This document shows positions 1-11,408 of a stretch of DNA of 64,000 bases, piece by piece; positions within the stretch are counted from its first letter, which is position 1, and each line of letters opens with the position of its first letter. Source of the DNA: Candidatus Accumulibacter similis. Its GTDB lineage: Bacteria > Pseudomonadota > Gammaproteobacteria > Burkholderiales > Rhodocyclaceae. The translations under genes and the position numbers were made by a program. Location: assembly GCA_013347225.1 (NCBI GenBank), contig CP054595.1, forward strand, positions 3,406,415 through 3,470,414, read 5' to 3'. The notes below the pieces were generated by a model. It was not told where the DNA came from. It did no database searches and saw only the letters and a program-made list of their open reading frames with translations.

Positions 1-181
1 CGGGTCTGCGCCCCCACAGATCGGACTGCAGGCGATCATCGAAATGGCTCAAGGCCCGAATTATCGCTCATCGCGCGCGCGCGTGGCGCCCTGCGGCGCG
101 TGAAATCACCGTCTTCAGGCGGCCCGTCGCGAATTCGCCACGCCCTGGCCGTCGCCATCCGGAGCGGCAGCCGGCGGCGTG

Positions 182-187
182 TATGAT
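182..187 (+). promoter_or_regulatory. Candidate -10 box for folE
   Basis: A TATGAT hexamer lies about 33 bases before the chosen folE start codon. No convincing -35 box is seen at the expected distance, so this rests on the -10 match alone. Confidence 0.35.
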
Positions 188-220
188 GATGCCCTCAGCC
201 ATGCCGGACGAAAGGCGACG

Positions 221-865
221 ATGACCGACTGCAGCCACCCCGAGCCCGCCGCCGCCAGCACAGGCACGATCGGCATTCCCCGCCAGCAGCCATTCGATGC
301 AGCGGCCTTCGAAAGAGCGGTCGTCGACCTGCTGCGCGCGTGCGGCATCGCCGCCGATGCCGAACACATGGGACGCACGCCGCAGCGCGTGCGCGAACTC
401 TGGCAGCGCCGCCTGCTCGGCGGCTACGATCTCGATCCGGCGACCGCCCTCGGCGACGGCTTCGCCGACCAGCGCAGCGACCTCGTCATCGTCCGCGGCA
501 TCGCCGTGCATGGCGTCTGCCCGCACCACCTGGTACCGTTTCGCGGCGTCGCCCATGTCGCCTACCTGCCGGGTGGACGCCTGCACGGCTTCGGCCGCAT
601 CGCGCGCATGGTCGACGCCATCGGCCACCGCTTCACCTACCAGGAATGGATGACGCGCGACATCGCCGAGGCGCTGATGCGGCACGGCAGGGCGCGCGGC
701 GCGGCCTGCGTCATCGAGGCCGAGCAGTTGTGCCTGCTGCTCGGCGAGGACCGGCGCGGTGACGAGCGCGTCATCACGCAGTCATTCTGCGGCGACTTCG
801 AACGCTCGCCGCAGTGGCGCAGCGAGTTCCAGCGCGCCATCGCCGGCAGCCGCCGCCACGACTGA
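221..865 (+). CDS. folE: GTP cyclohydrolase I family protein (FolE-like)
   Basis: A 214-residue protein of the GTP cyclohydrolase I family, which opens GTP to 7,8-dihydroneopterin triphosphate, the first step towards folate or tetrahydropterin in the cytoplasm. The zinc/catalytic segment VCPHHLVPF is present (Cys and two His), as is the family's C-terminal FxRSPxxxxEFxRAI pattern. The third zinc Cys is in EQLCLLL, but the residue two before it, a catalytic His in the E. coli enzyme (HxC), is Gln here, so this is a diverged member. The ATG at 221 follows AAAGG at a suitable distance; a GTG at 179 is in frame but overlaps the putative -10 box. It faces the next gene tail to tail. The family is fairly sure; full catalytic activity is not. 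Confidence 0.8.
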   Translation: MTDCSHPEPAAASTGTIGIPRQQPFDAAAFERAVVDLLRACGIAADAEHMGRTPQRVRELWQRRLLGGYDLDPATALGDGFADQRSDLVIVRGIAVHGVCPHHLVPFRGVAHVAYLPGGRLHGFGRIARMVDAIGHRFTYQEWMTRDIAEALMRHGRARGAACVIEAEQLCLLLGEDRRGDERVITQSFCGDFERSPQWRSEFQRAIAGSRRHD

Positions 866-944
866 AGGCCGCGCCGCGGCAAGGCCCCGGCGGCTACGGC
901 GGCGCGAAGCCCGCAGCCAGAAGCGACGGTCGCGCCGGCGGCGC

Positions 945-1772
945 TCAGTCGCGGAAGCGCGGCGGCCGCCGTTCGCGCATCGCCGCCATCGTCTCGTCGA
1001 GGTCGGCCGACATCAGCATCGCCGCGTTCCAGGTCGCGACATGGTTCAGGCCGTCGGCGACCGAATGGTCGCGGCCATAGTTGAGCATCTCCTTGGTGCC
1101 GCGAATCGCCAGCGGCGACTTGCCGGCGATGCCGCGGGCGATCTCGCGCACGCCGGCGAGCAACTCGTCGGGGCCGGCGAAGACGCGATTGACGAGACCG
1201 ATGCGCTCCGCCTCGACGGCATCGACGCTGCGACCGGTGTAGGCGAGCTCGCGCGCGACGCCGTCGGCGATGAGTTTCGGCAGCCGCTGCAGCGTGCCGA
1301 CGTCGGCGGTCATCCCGACATCGATCTCGCGCACCGAGAACTGCGCATCGGCGGCCGCGTACCGCATGTCGCAGCAGGTCACGAGATCGATCGCGCCACC
1401 GATGCAGGCACCGTGGATCGCCGCCAGCACCGGCTTGCGGCAACGCTCGACGCTCGTCAGGCAATCCTGCAGGTCGAGGATCAGCCGCCGCAGCGCCTCG
1501 CGGCTGCGCGCCGGGTCGGCGTCGGCAACCACCGCAGCGACGCTCGCCAGCATCGCCAGGTCGATGCCGGCGCAGAAATTGCGGCCGGCGCCGGCGAGCA
1601 CGACGACGCGCACCGCCGGCGTCGCGTCCGCCCAGTTGCAGGCGATGCGCAGTTCCTGCCACATCGCCTCGTTGATCGCGTTCGAACGTTCCGGTCGATT
1701 GAGACGAAGCTCGGCAAGTCCCTCGTTCAACTCGACGGCAATCGTCGTCAGTTGCGGCATGGTCGTAGTCAT
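945..1772 (-). CDS. Enoyl-CoA hydratase/isomerase family protein, dienoyl-CoA isomerase-like
   Basis: A 275-residue crotonase-fold protein acting on acyl-CoA thioesters. The oxyanion-hole segments are AGRNFCAGIDL (about residues 60-70) and HGACIGGAIDL (about 120-130). The stretch EIDVGMTADVGTLQRLPK closely matches delta(3,5)-delta(2,4)-dienoyl-CoA isomerase (ECH1), where the two acidic residues of that region move the double bonds. This enzyme type helps degrade unsaturated fatty acids with odd-numbered double bonds. It stands alone, transcribed towards folE and away from the pseudouridine synthase gene. The start ATG follows a GGAGAAGCG ribosome site. Another crotonase-family substrate cannot be excluded. 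Confidence 0.82.
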   Translation of the reverse strand: MTTTMPQLTTIAVELNEGLAELRLNRPERSNAINEAMWQELRIACNWADATPAVRVVVLAGAGRNFCAGIDLAMLASVAAVVADADPARSREALRRLILDLQDCLTSVERCRKPVLAAIHGACIGGAIDLVTCCDMRYAAADAQFSVREIDVGMTADVGTLQRLPKLIADGVARELAYTGRSVDAVEAERIGLVNRVFAGPDELLAGVREIARGIAGKSPLAIRGTKEMLNYGRDHSVADGLNHVATWNAAMLMSADLDETMAAMRERRPPRFRD

Positions 1773-1948
1773 CGCTTCTCCTGAAGATCACGCGCGTGGC
1801 TGGCAGGCGCGCTGCGCGCACCGGCGCCGGACGGCGGGCAACGCCGACGCAGTGTACCCGATCGGCGCACCCGAGCGGCGGCAGCCGCCGCCGCGAGTCG
1901 CGGAAAATGCGCGACAATCGCGTCCACTCCCGCCGTCCCGGACGCACG

Positions 1949-2635
1949 ATGCCGCAGCACCTGCCGTCGACACTCGCCGCCCTGCCCTACGCGCCGCCAG
2001 CCGACGATGGCGTCGACATCGTGTACCGCGACGCGTCGCTGCTGCTGGTCAACAAGCCGGCTGGCCTGCTCGCCGTACCCGGCCGCGGCGACGGCAAGGA
2101 CGACTGCCTGCTGCGGCGCGTGCAGGCGATCGTCGCCGACGCGCTGATCGTCCATCGCCTCGACCTGCACACCTCCGGCCTGCTGCTCCTGGCGCGCGGC
2201 CGCGAGATGCAGCGACGGCTCGCCGGTGACTTCGCCGCACGCCGGGTGCACAAGCGCTACCTGGCGGTGGTCTGCGGGCGCCTGCCGGCGGCGGGCGGCG
2301 CGATCGACCTGCCGCTCTCCGCCGACTGGCCGCAACGGCCACGGCAGCGGGTCGACCGGCTGGCCGGCAAACCGTCGCTCACCCGTTACCAGGTGCTCGG
2401 CCACGACCCCGCGAGCAACCGCTCGCGGCTGGCCCTCTTTCCCGAAACCGGCCGCACCCACCAGTTGCGCGTCCACCTGCAGGCTCTCGGCCATGCGATC
2501 GTCGGCGACCTGCTCTATGGCGACGCCAGCGGCGCCGGCGATGCCGGCCGGCTCCTGCTGCACGCCGACCAGTTGCGCTTCATCCATCCCGCCAGCGGCA
2601 GGCCGCTCTGCGTCGACTCGCCGGCGCCGTTCTGA
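1949..2635 (+). CDS. RluA-family RNA pseudouridine synthase
   Basis: A pseudouridine synthase of the RluA family, which isomerises specific uridines in rRNA and/or tRNA. The catalytic motif HRLDLHTSGLLLLARG holds the conserved Asp, and the later segments KRYLAVVCG and ETGRTHQLRVHL are the usual RNA-binding and C-terminal family signatures. With the ATG at 1949 the product is 228 residues, close to the roughly 220 of RluA itself, and there is no S4 domain. An in-frame ATG at 1907 and a longer reading frame from 1796 exist, but their extra residues are low-complexity and Arg-rich. The target uridine cannot be told from sequence. Confidence 0.85.
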   Translation: MPQHLPSTLAALPYAPPADDGVDIVYRDASLLLVNKPAGLLAVPGRGDGKDDCLLRRVQAIVADALIVHRLDLHTSGLLLLARGREMQRRLAGDFAARRVHKRYLAVVCGRLPAAGGAIDLPLSADWPQRPRQRVDRLAGKPSLTRYQVLGHDPASNRSRLALFPETGRTHQLRVHLQALGHAIVGDLLYGDASGAGDAGRLLLHADQLRFIHPASGRPLCVDSPAPF

Positions 2636-2668
2636 CGGCCGGCGCGGCGAGCGCCACGGCAGCGACCG

Positions 2669-3409
2669 TCACGGGCAGAGGTGTCCCTGTTCCAGCATGC
2701 GCTCGATGGCGTTCTCGCCATAGGCCTTCCAGAGCGCCGAATCCACCCGTGAGCGGATCTGCTGGCGGTGCGTTCCCAGCAACTCGCGCGCTGTCCTGTC
2801 GCGGTACAGGCGCACCACCACCTCGTAATTGCGGCAGCGGACGGTGTCGAACGGCGGCGAGACCAGCGACACCTCCTGCGCCTTGACCTCCGGGAAGCCC
2901 GGCGCCCGCAGTTCAGCGCCGGCTCGCAGCGGCTTGCGTCCATCGAGCTGGTTCTCGAACTCTGCCTCAAGGTAGGCACCGACCGGGACATCCGGGTGCA
3001 CCCACAACTGCAGGACGAACGTGTGCAGCAGGCGCGACGATTGCCGCTCGTCGCAGGTGACGCCGGTACCCAACGTCCGCATGTATTGCGAGGTCGCATT
3101 CTCGAGCAACGGCTCGGGCGGGACGCCGCTCGCCTTGCCCGGCCACCGCGCCGCGTCGCGCTGCGCGCGCGCCGCTGCCGCCGCCGCGACCGCATGCCGT
3201 TCGCGTTCGGCCCGCTGCCGCGCTTCGTCGACCTGCCGTGAGGTCGGGGCTGGCGCACACGGAACCTCGGTAGCCGGTGCGTCGTCCGCCGGAACATCGG
3301 AAAAATGGACCTGGCCCTGCCTGTCCACCCACCGGTAGACCTTCTGCGCCAACGCCTGGCTGGCGAAAAGAAGGATCGCCACGGCTAGGAGCAGCCCGGA
3401 TCGTCGCAT
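2669..3409 (-). CDS. DUF4124 domain-containing secreted protein
   Basis: A 246-residue exported protein. Residues 1-22 are a clear signal peptide (MRRSGLLLAVAILLFASQALA), followed at once by the DUF4124 signature KVYRWVDRQGQVHFSDVP, common in proteobacterial periplasmic proteins of unknown role. An Ala/Arg-rich coiled stretch follows (about 60-100), then an uncharacterised C-terminal half. The start at 3409 was chosen because it begins the signal peptide; the longer frame adds only Arg/Gly-rich sequence. It is divergent from nnrS. Function unknown. Confidence 0.75.
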   Translation of the reverse strand: MRRSGLLLAVAILLFASQALAQKVYRWVDRQGQVHFSDVPADDAPATEVPCAPAPTSRQVDEARQRAERERHAVAAAAAARAQRDAARWPGKASGVPPEPLLENATSQYMRTLGTGVTCDERQSSRLLHTFVLQLWVHPDVPVGAYLEAEFENQLDGRKPLRAGAELRAPGFPEVKAQEVSLVSPPFDTVRCRNYEVVVRLYRDRTARELLGTHRQQIRSRVDSALWKAYGENAIERMLEQGHLCP

Positions 3410-3635
3410 GCCTCCCCCTGTCGAATCATCCAGCCGCCGGCTGCCGCCCCGGCCGGTCGCAGCGCCACAGCCGGCCGCACAGCGGCGCCCGTCGGCAGGC
3501 GTGCGGCAGCGACCCCGCCGATCCCCCAGCGTTGGCGCGACATGGATTCTCCTCCAGGACCCACCGGCCGGCAAGCGGCGGATCGTCGCCAGCACCCTGC
3601 TCCCGACGCGTCGCGACAGGCCGCCGCCGCCCGGC

Positions 3636-3641
3636 TATACT
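3636..3641 (+). promoter_or_regulatory. Candidate -10 box for nnrS
   Basis: TATACT about 17 bases before the first possible NnrS start codon, in an otherwise GC-rich divergent intergenic region. No clear -35 box and no obvious NO-responsive dyad (NnrR/DNR type) was seen. Confidence 0.4.
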
Positions 3642-3657
3642 GCGCCCTCCCGCGCCC

Positions 3658-4842
3658 ATGCCGACACCCTGCACCTGCCCGATGAACTTCGTGAACCATC
3701 CCCTCTGGCTGGTCGGCTTCCGCCCGTTCTTCGCCCTTGCCTGCCTCGCGGGCCTCAGCCTGCCGGTCGTCTGGACGCTGATCCTCGCCGGCACGATCGC
3801 GCCGCCGCCGGCGCCGTTCTCGCCCAGCCAGTGGCACGCGCACGAAATGTTCTTCGGCTTCGGCTGGGCGGTTCTCGGCGGCTTCCTGCTCACCGCCAGC
3901 AAGAACTGGGTGAAGGTCCGCGGCTACCACGGCCTGCCGCTGATCATCCTCGTCGCCGCCTGGCTGCTCGAGCGTGCCGGCATGTGGTTTGCGGGCGCGC
4001 TGCCGCCACTCGTCTTCCGCCTCGCGAGCAACCTCTTCCTCGCCGGCATCGTCGGCATGCTGTCGTGGACGCTGCTCCGCCACCGCGACACCGATTCGTT
4101 CCGCGACAACCATTTCTTCCTCATCATCCTGCCACTGTTCCTGGTCGCCAAGACCCTGCTGCTCGGCAGCGAATCGTTCGCGGCCGGCGCGGCGATGACG
4201 CTGGCGCTGTTCCGCGTCGCCTTCCTCGTCATGCTCGAGCGGACCGTCACCCAGTTCATGAAGAACGCGCTCGGCGCCGACATCCTGCGCAACCCGCTGC
4301 TCGATTCGTCGATCAAGCTGCTGGCCCTGCTGCTCGTCGCCGGCAGCCTGCTGCCGCCGGCCTTCAGCGCGGCGCTGTCGCTGCTGCTGGCGCTGCTGCT
4401 CGCCGTCCGCTTCGCCTTCTGGCAGCCGCAGCGGGCGCTGCGCCGGCTGGAAATCGGCATCATGTACCTCGGCTACCTGGCGATCGTCGCGCAACTCGTG
4501 CTGCAGGGAAGCGAACTGCTGGCGCCGCCGCCGTGGCTCGGCTCGCTCGCCACGCACGTGTTCACCTTCGGCGCCATGGGGCTGGTCATCCCGGCGATGC
4601 TGATCCGCATCTGCAAGGGCCATACCGGCCGGCCGCTGGTCTTCGACCGTCTCGATCGCAGCGTGCTCTGGATCATGATCGCCGGCTTCGTCATCCGCAC
4701 AGTCCTGTCGCAGTTCGACCCCGGCCACTACCTCCTCTGGATCCAGCTCGCCGCCGCCTGCTGGTTCACCTGCTTCACCCTCCTCGCCTGGCGTTACATT
4801 CCCATTCTCGTCAAGCCACGGGCGGACGGCAGGGAGCACTGA
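3658..4842 (+). CDS. nnrS: NnrS family multi-pass membrane protein
   Basis: A 394-residue integral membrane protein of the NnrS family, haem/copper membrane proteins linked to denitrification and resistance to nitric oxide. The N-terminal signature HPLWLVGFRPFF and the following WHAHEMFFGFGWAVLGGFLL segment, with its conserved His residues, are diagnostic. About twelve hydrophobic spans follow, including THVFTFGAMGLVIPAMLIR. The start may be ATG 3658 or, eight codons later, ATG 3682; neither has a strong ribosome site and the family usually begins close to the HPLW motif. No nitrite or NO reductase gene is adjacent. Confidence 0.88.
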   Translation: MPTPCTCPMNFVNHPLWLVGFRPFFALACLAGLSLPVVWTLILAGTIAPPPAPFSPSQWHAHEMFFGFGWAVLGGFLLTASKNWVKVRGYHGLPLIILVAAWLLERAGMWFAGALPPLVFRLASNLFLAGIVGMLSWTLLRHRDTDSFRDNHFFLIILPLFLVAKTLLLGSESFAAGAAMTLALFRVAFLVMLERTVTQFMKNALGADILRNPLLDSSIKLLALLLVAGSLLPPAFSAALSLLLALLLAVRFAFWQPQRALRRLEIGIMYLGYLAIVAQLVLQGSELLAPPPWLGSLATHVFTFGAMGLVIPAMLIRICKGHTGRPLVFDRLDRSVLWIMIAGFVIRTVLSQFDPGHYLLWIQLAAACWFTCFTLLAWRYIPILVKPRADGREH

Positions 4843-4900
4843 GGCGATGGCGGCGCAAGGCCACGCCGGCTGCGCCCGGCAGGCAGACGCCGCGCCGCCG

Positions 4901-6100
4901 CTACACGCCCGACACCCGCCGCAACCGCAGCAACAGCAGAAGCGCCGCCACCCACACCGCCACCGGCAGCCATTCGAGCAGCGCTCCGGTGCCACCGCCA
5001 CCGGCAGCCGCCAGGCTCAGCCGCGACATCGCCGCCACCGCCAGCGTCGCCATCAGCGCACCGGTGTGACGGCCGCTCTGCAGGGGATCGCCACGCTCGG
5101 CAGCGACGCCGATCGACGTGCAAAGGATGCAGCCCCAGAGCGCCCCGACGACGAACTGGCTCGGCAACAGGACGACCAATGAACCGGCGAGCGCTGCGCT
5201 GCCGAGTGCCAGCGCGCCGGCGGCCGCCGACCCTTGCAGCACCGCCAGCGCGCCGCGGGCGCGGACGAGCCGGCCGACCGCCAGCAGCCCGATGCTGAAG
5301 CCGGCCCAGAAGACCGGCAGCAGCCACGGCAGCAGCGCCGCGTCGGCCAGGCGCCTGAACTGCGCCGCCGAGTTGATCGCCGTATGCACCTGCTGGCCGA
5401 AGGCGAACAACAGCGCGATCAGCAGCAGGACACTCCAGCCGGCCGCCTGCGCCCGCCGGCCGCCGGCGACGTCCGCCGCGACCGCCACCGGCTGCGGCGG
5501 CGGCAGCGCCCGCTCGACGGCAACCAGCGCCAGCGCCGTCACGCCCACCGCCAGCGCGCTGAGTGCAAACGGCAGCGCCGGATCGACCCCCTTGAGGACG
5601 ATCGCCAGGTACGGCGCCAGCGCCGAAGCGAGCGCCAGGCCGAGCAGCTGGATGCCGGCGAGCCGTGGCATCGCCGCGCGCGCGGCGTGCCGGGACAGCA
5701 GGACGTAGGGCGGCGCCCGCAGGGCTGCCGAAGCAGCGACCCAGACCGCGGTGGCGAACAGGAAGACGGCCGGCATCGCCGCCAGCCAGGGCAGCAGCAG
5801 CATCGCCGCCGCCGCCACGGCCGACAGCAGGACGAGCATCGCGCCGATCCGCCGCAACGCGGCGCGTGCCCGGTCGACGGCAACGCCGATCGACCAGTCG
5901 GCGAGCGCGAAGAGCAACTGGTCGGCCGCCAGCAGCCAGGGTAGGTGGCGCTTGTCCAACCCGCCGCGCGCCAGCAGTTCGGGCAGGAAGATGACGTAGA
6001 CCACCCAGCCGAGCGAGAAGAAGAACTCGACGCCGGCAAGGAGCCAGGCGGCGCGGCTGGCAGCAGCGTCGCTGGAAGAACAGGTCGACGTGGTGGGCAT
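4901..6100 (-). CDS. Major facilitator superfamily transporter
   Basis: A 399-residue inner-membrane transporter with about twelve hydrophobic helices and the MFS N-half layout; DWSIGVAVDRARA resembles the loop 2-3 motif. The central loop (about 205-225) is Pro/Ala-rich. Substrate unknown. The start at 6100 is chosen because GCGAGG lies about ten bases upstream; ATG 6109 and ATG 6148 are in frame further up. It converges on nnrS with a 58-base gap. Its upstream side meets the scar of the IS-interrupted integrated element, so its natural promoter region may be altered. Confidence 0.75.
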   Translation of the reverse strand: MPTTSTCSSSDAAASRAAWLLAGVEFFFSLGWVVYVIFLPELLARGGLDKRHLPWLLAADQLLFALADWSIGVAVDRARAALRRIGAMLVLLSAVAAAAMLLLPWLAAMPAVFLFATAVWVAASAALRAPPYVLLSRHAARAAMPRLAGIQLLGLALASALAPYLAIVLKGVDPALPFALSALAVGVTALALVAVERALPPPQPVAVAADVAGGRRAQAAGWSVLLLIALLFAFGQQVHTAINSAAQFRRLADAALLPWLLPVFWAGFSIGLLAVGRLVRARGALAVLQGSAAAGALALGSAALAGSLVVLLPSQFVVGALWGCILCTSIGVAAERGDPLQSGRHTGALMATLAVAAMSRLSLAAAGGGGTGALLEWLPVAVWVAALLLLLRLRRVSGV

Positions 6101-6180
6101 GGCCGTCATCCTCGCAGCAAAAGCGCGCGAGGCCAAGAGTCCCGGCAACTGGTGGCGCGGCGGAGCGGGTTCCCGGCGGG

Positions 6181-6429
6181 CTACGGATCGGCATCGCTCG
6201 CCTGCCGCCGGAGGAGAATGATGTCCGGCACGCGCTGCGCGCGCGGCGGCTTGATCAGACCGGGTGGCGCCCAGGGCTTCTTCGGCACGTGCTCGCAGTG
6301 GGAGTCGAGCCCGTACAGATCAAGCTTTACCGAACTCCAGTAGTGCGTCTGGCGCCGGTCGGTGAGCCAATCCACCAAGCCGGCCTCGATCGGATCGTCG
6401 ATCTGATGGTCGAAGCAGTTCCCTGGAGT
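6181..6429 (-). pseudogene. 3' remnant of an unknown gene cut by the IS3 element
   Basis: An open frame of about 82 codons runs on the minus strand straight out of the left end of the IS and stops at 6181. Its residues (Trp, Tyr, Cys and His present, for example RQTHYWSSVKLDLYGLD and VPKKPWAPPGLIKPPR) look like real protein rather than GC-rich shadow sequence, but no start codon other than a TTG remains. I read it as the C-terminal end of a gene whose 5' part was lost when the IS inserted. I do not recognise the family. It may belong to the same integrated element as the recombinase fragment on the other side of the IS. Confidence 0.4.
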
Positions 6430-6470
6430 TGGAGTTGCCCCTATCGGGTGGACAGGTTAGCGCTTGGTTT

Positions 6471-7433
6471 TCAAGCGGGTTGAGCCTCCTCGGGCGTAGG
6501 GTTATCCACGGCGCCGCCGCTGGCCCCTCTCAGGCCAGAGGCGAGCGGCGCGGTGGATAACCCGGGTTCGGGGCTGGCTGACTGCACAGAGTGGTGGTGT
6601 TTCTTTTCGTAGTTCATGGGTGACAGATAGCCGAGCGCGGAATGGCGCCGGCGCGGGTTGTACCAGCCTTCGATCCAGGTGAACACGGCCAGGCGAGCCT
6701 CGGTTTTGGTGCGGAAGGTGTTGCGGTCCAGCAGTTCGCATTCCAGACTGGCAAAGAAACTCTCCGCCATGGCGTTGTCGTAGGCATCGCCTACGGTGCC
6801 CATGGACGGCTGGATGCCCATTTCCCGGGAGCGCTTGCCGAAGGCCAGGGCGGAATACTGGCTGCCTTGGTCGCTGTGGTGGATCACCCCGTGGGGTTTG
6901 CGCGTGGCCACGGCCATGTTGAGCGCCGAAAGCACGAGTTCCGTGCGCATATGCTCGCCGATGGACCAACCGACGACCCGCCGGCTGAACACGTCCAGCA
7001 CCATGGCCAAATAGATGAAGCCCTGCCAGGTCGGCACGTAGGTCATGTCGGCCACCCAAAGGCGATTGGGTGCGTCCGCCACGAACTGGCGCTTTACCAG
7101 ATCGGGCGCCGGATCACGGTCCGGATCACGCCGGGTGGTGACCACGTAGCCACGGCGGCGGCTCACGCCCTGCAAGCCCGCCAGGCGCATCAGGCGGGCG
7201 ACCCGCTTCTGGCTGACGGTCTCGCCTTGCTCCAGCAGTTCGGCCCGAACCCGGGGGCGGCCGTAGCTCCCGCCGGATTCCTTGTGGATCAGCCGGATAC
7301 GCTCGGTCAGCACGGCATTCGCCACGGCGCGCGGGCTGGGCGCCCGCTGTCGCCAAGCATAGAAGCCGCTGACCGAGACACGCAGCACGCGGCACAGGGT
7401 ACGCACGGGGAAGTCGGCCTGGCGCGCCATCAC
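6471..7433 (-). CDS. IS3 family transposase OrfB (DDE integrase domain)
   Basis: A 320-residue transposase catalytic subunit. The N-terminal HTH_21-like region (residues about 1-60, VLRVSVSGFYAWRQR) precedes the retroviral-integrase-type core. The DDE residues are visible in WVADMTYVPT, HHSDQGSQYSA and NAMAESFFASLECE. It begins with GTG-ATG overlapping the OrfA stop codon. In the -1 frame the reading extends upstream as WFARQKERRFHLELFELV, typical of an OrfAB fusion made by programmed -1 frameshifting near 7455-7470. The frame is intact, so the element may still be active. Confidence 0.92.
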   Translation of the reverse strand: MMARQADFPVRTLCRVLRVSVSGFYAWRQRAPSPRAVANAVLTERIRLIHKESGGSYGRPRVRAELLEQGETVSQKRVARLMRLAGLQGVSRRRGYVVTTRRDPDRDPAPDLVKRQFVADAPNRLWVADMTYVPTWQGFIYLAMVLDVFSRRVVGWSIGEHMRTELVLSALNMAVATRKPHGVIHHSDQGSQYSALAFGKRSREMGIQPSMGTVGDAYDNAMAESFFASLECELLDRNTFRTKTEARLAVFTWIEGWYNPRRRHSALGYLSPMNYEKKHHHSVQSASPEPGLSTAPLASGLRGASGGAVDNPTPEEAQPA

Positions 7434-7753
7434 GAGTTCGAAGAGTTCGAGGTGGAACCTTCGCTCCTTCTGGCGAACCAGGCCGTAGCCTTTGCCAAGA
7501 TGTCGCGCTCCATCTTCAGCTGCCGGTTCTCCCGGCGCAGCTTGGCCAGTTCAGCCCGCTCGGTACTGCTCAAGCCCTCCTTGCCAGGCAAGGGCTTGCC
7601 GGCGTCGCGGGCTGCTTGCGCCAGCCAATTGACAATGGTCTGGCTGGTCGGCCCGAACTCCCGAGACAACTCTTGCGGGCTTCGGCCAGCCTGCGCCAGT
7701 TCGATGATCTGTTGGCGAAACTCCGCCGGGTACGGTGGTCTGCTTTGCGGCAT
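7430..7753 (-). CDS. IS3 family transposase OrfA (HTH protein)
   Basis: A 107-residue IS3/IS911-type OrfA. The N-terminal half is a helix-turn-helix of the HTH_8 type (YPAEFRQQIIELAQAGRS then QTIVNWLAQAARDAG), which binds the terminal repeats. The C-terminal part, ELAKLRRENRQLKMERDILA, is the leucine-zipper oligomerisation region. The last residues after AWFAR differ from the consensus because translation normally shifts into the OrfB frame there. It overlaps OrfB by four bases. Confidence 0.9.
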   Translation of the reverse strand: MPQSRPPYPAEFRQQIIELAQAGRSPQELSREFGPTSQTIVNWLAQAARDAGKPLPGKEGLSSTERAELAKLRRENRQLKMERDILAKATAWFARRSEGSTSNSSNS

Positions 7754-7807
7754 CTTGGACTCCTTGTTGCGTAAGCATCAGGTGTCCACCGAAAAGGGTC
7801 AACTCCA

Positions 7808-8177
7808 GAGGGCGATCATGCTGACCGATCCGGACAGCGGCGGCCGCTCAGAGCTTGGGCGGCTGATCGATCGCATCCGGGCGCGCAGCGTGCGAAGCTT
7901 GTGGCTGTTGGCAACGCCAGAGGGCAAGCAGCTCACTAAGGGAATGCTTCGCCTGCGTTTCACAGCAGCGCGCGAGGCTGCAGCAGGTCGAGCTGAAGAG
8001 TCCGCGGATCTCGTCCTGGCGGCACGCATCAGGCAGTTTCAGTTCCGTGACGCGCGCCCAAAAGCGGCCAGCGAAATGGCCCTGGACCACGCCAGCGACC
8101 TGCTTGGGCACAGCGACAAGCAGATCACCAAGGTCGTCTATCAGCGCGTCGGCAAACGGGTGAAACCAACAAAGTAG
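7808..8177 (+). pseudogene. Tyrosine recombinase (phage-type integrase), C-terminal remnant
   Basis: About 122 codons remain of a site-specific tyrosine recombinase, cut at its 5' side exactly at the IS right end. The catalytic pieces are visible: FQFRDARPKAASEM (the second catalytic Arg), DLLGHSDKQITKVVYQRVG (His-x-x-... and the nucleophilic Tyr), then the usual KVKPT-like tail. The N-terminal arm-binding and core-binding domains are missing and not found on the other side of the IS. It ends about 110 bases from the 3' end of tRNA-Ser, the classic position for an integrase whose attachment site is in the tRNA gene. Confidence 0.8.
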
Positions 8178-8183
8178 CCGGGG

Positions 8184-8227
8184 TTGCGGAAATGATTTCC
8201 GCAAGTTGCGGAAATGGGGCGATTTCC
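8184..8227. repeat. Tandem pair of hairpins sharing a TTGCGGAAATG repeat
   Basis: Just after the recombinase stop codon, TTGCGGAAA (8184-8192) and TTTCCGCAA (8196-8204) form a perfect 9-bp stem with a TGA loop. A second TTGCGGAAATG copy follows at 8206 and pairs as GGAAAT/ATTTCC around a GGGGCG loop. No T-tract follows. These could be a terminator for the recombinase or binding/attachment sequences of the lost element. Confidence 0.55.
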
Positions 8228-8264
8228 AGGCAATGACAAGCGGCAACAGACTTCGAAAAACTAA

Positions 8265-8373
<109 letters not shown>

Positions 8374-8384
8374 GTCGGGCGCGA

Positions 8385-8390
8385 ATATTA
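8385..8390 (-). promoter_or_regulatory. Candidate -10 box for tRNA-Ser
   Basis: Read on the minus strand, TAATAT is followed by a GC-rich discriminator (TCGCGCCC), about a dozen bases before the mature tRNA. This layout is typical of stringently controlled stable-RNA promoters. A -35 match is weak. Confidence 0.45.
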
Positions 8391-8512
8391 GCACAGGAAC
8401 GCCCGCATGCACCGGTCGCGAACCTGGCCGCTGGAACTTTTCTGCGCCGGCGCCCCTGGACGCCCGATCGCCAGGCTGGCGCTGCCGGCACGCACTGGCG
8501 ACGCGGACCCGC

Positions 8513-11115
<2,603 letters not shown>

Positions 11116-11408
11116 TTCTCTTTCCCTTCAGGCAGCAAGCGACACGACCGACATCGGCCGGCAACCGAAGTCCGCCCGGACGGCCCGCGCAGCACGCATG
11201 TTAAGGGCTTTTTGCCGCCCGCCGACGATGACGGACGCCGGCGATCGCCCCGCCACGCGCCGCAAGCGTGCCGGCCGTTGGTGACGCGGCGCGGTCCGGG
11301 CCGCCGTTGGCGACACGATCGCGATCGTGAAATCCCGCACGGGCGCTTTCGCCGGGCAAGCGTATCGTCGCGGCATCGCTTCGAGCAATGATGACAGGAG
11401 GGATCGAG

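Larger units (their letters stand above)
6430..7807 (-). mobile_element. IS3-family insertion sequence (about 1378 bp)
   Basis: Two overlapping transposase frames lie between imperfect terminal inverted repeats of about 25 bp. The left end begins TGGAGTTGCCCC; the right end, read inward, begins TGGAGTTGACCC, and both continue to a shared GGTGGACA-like block. The left flank carries an extra TGGAGT just outside the end. No clean 3-4 bp target duplication is visible (AGT on the left, GAG on the right), which suggests later rearrangement or an end-to-end recombination event. The element separates the unknown gene remnant from the tyrosine recombinase remnant. Confidence 0.9.

Noticed and set aside
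6642..8177. A single 511-codon plus-strand frame through the IS and the recombinase fragment
   Set aside because: Its first two thirds are antisense to the IS transposase genes; only the last part, beyond the IS end, matches a known family.
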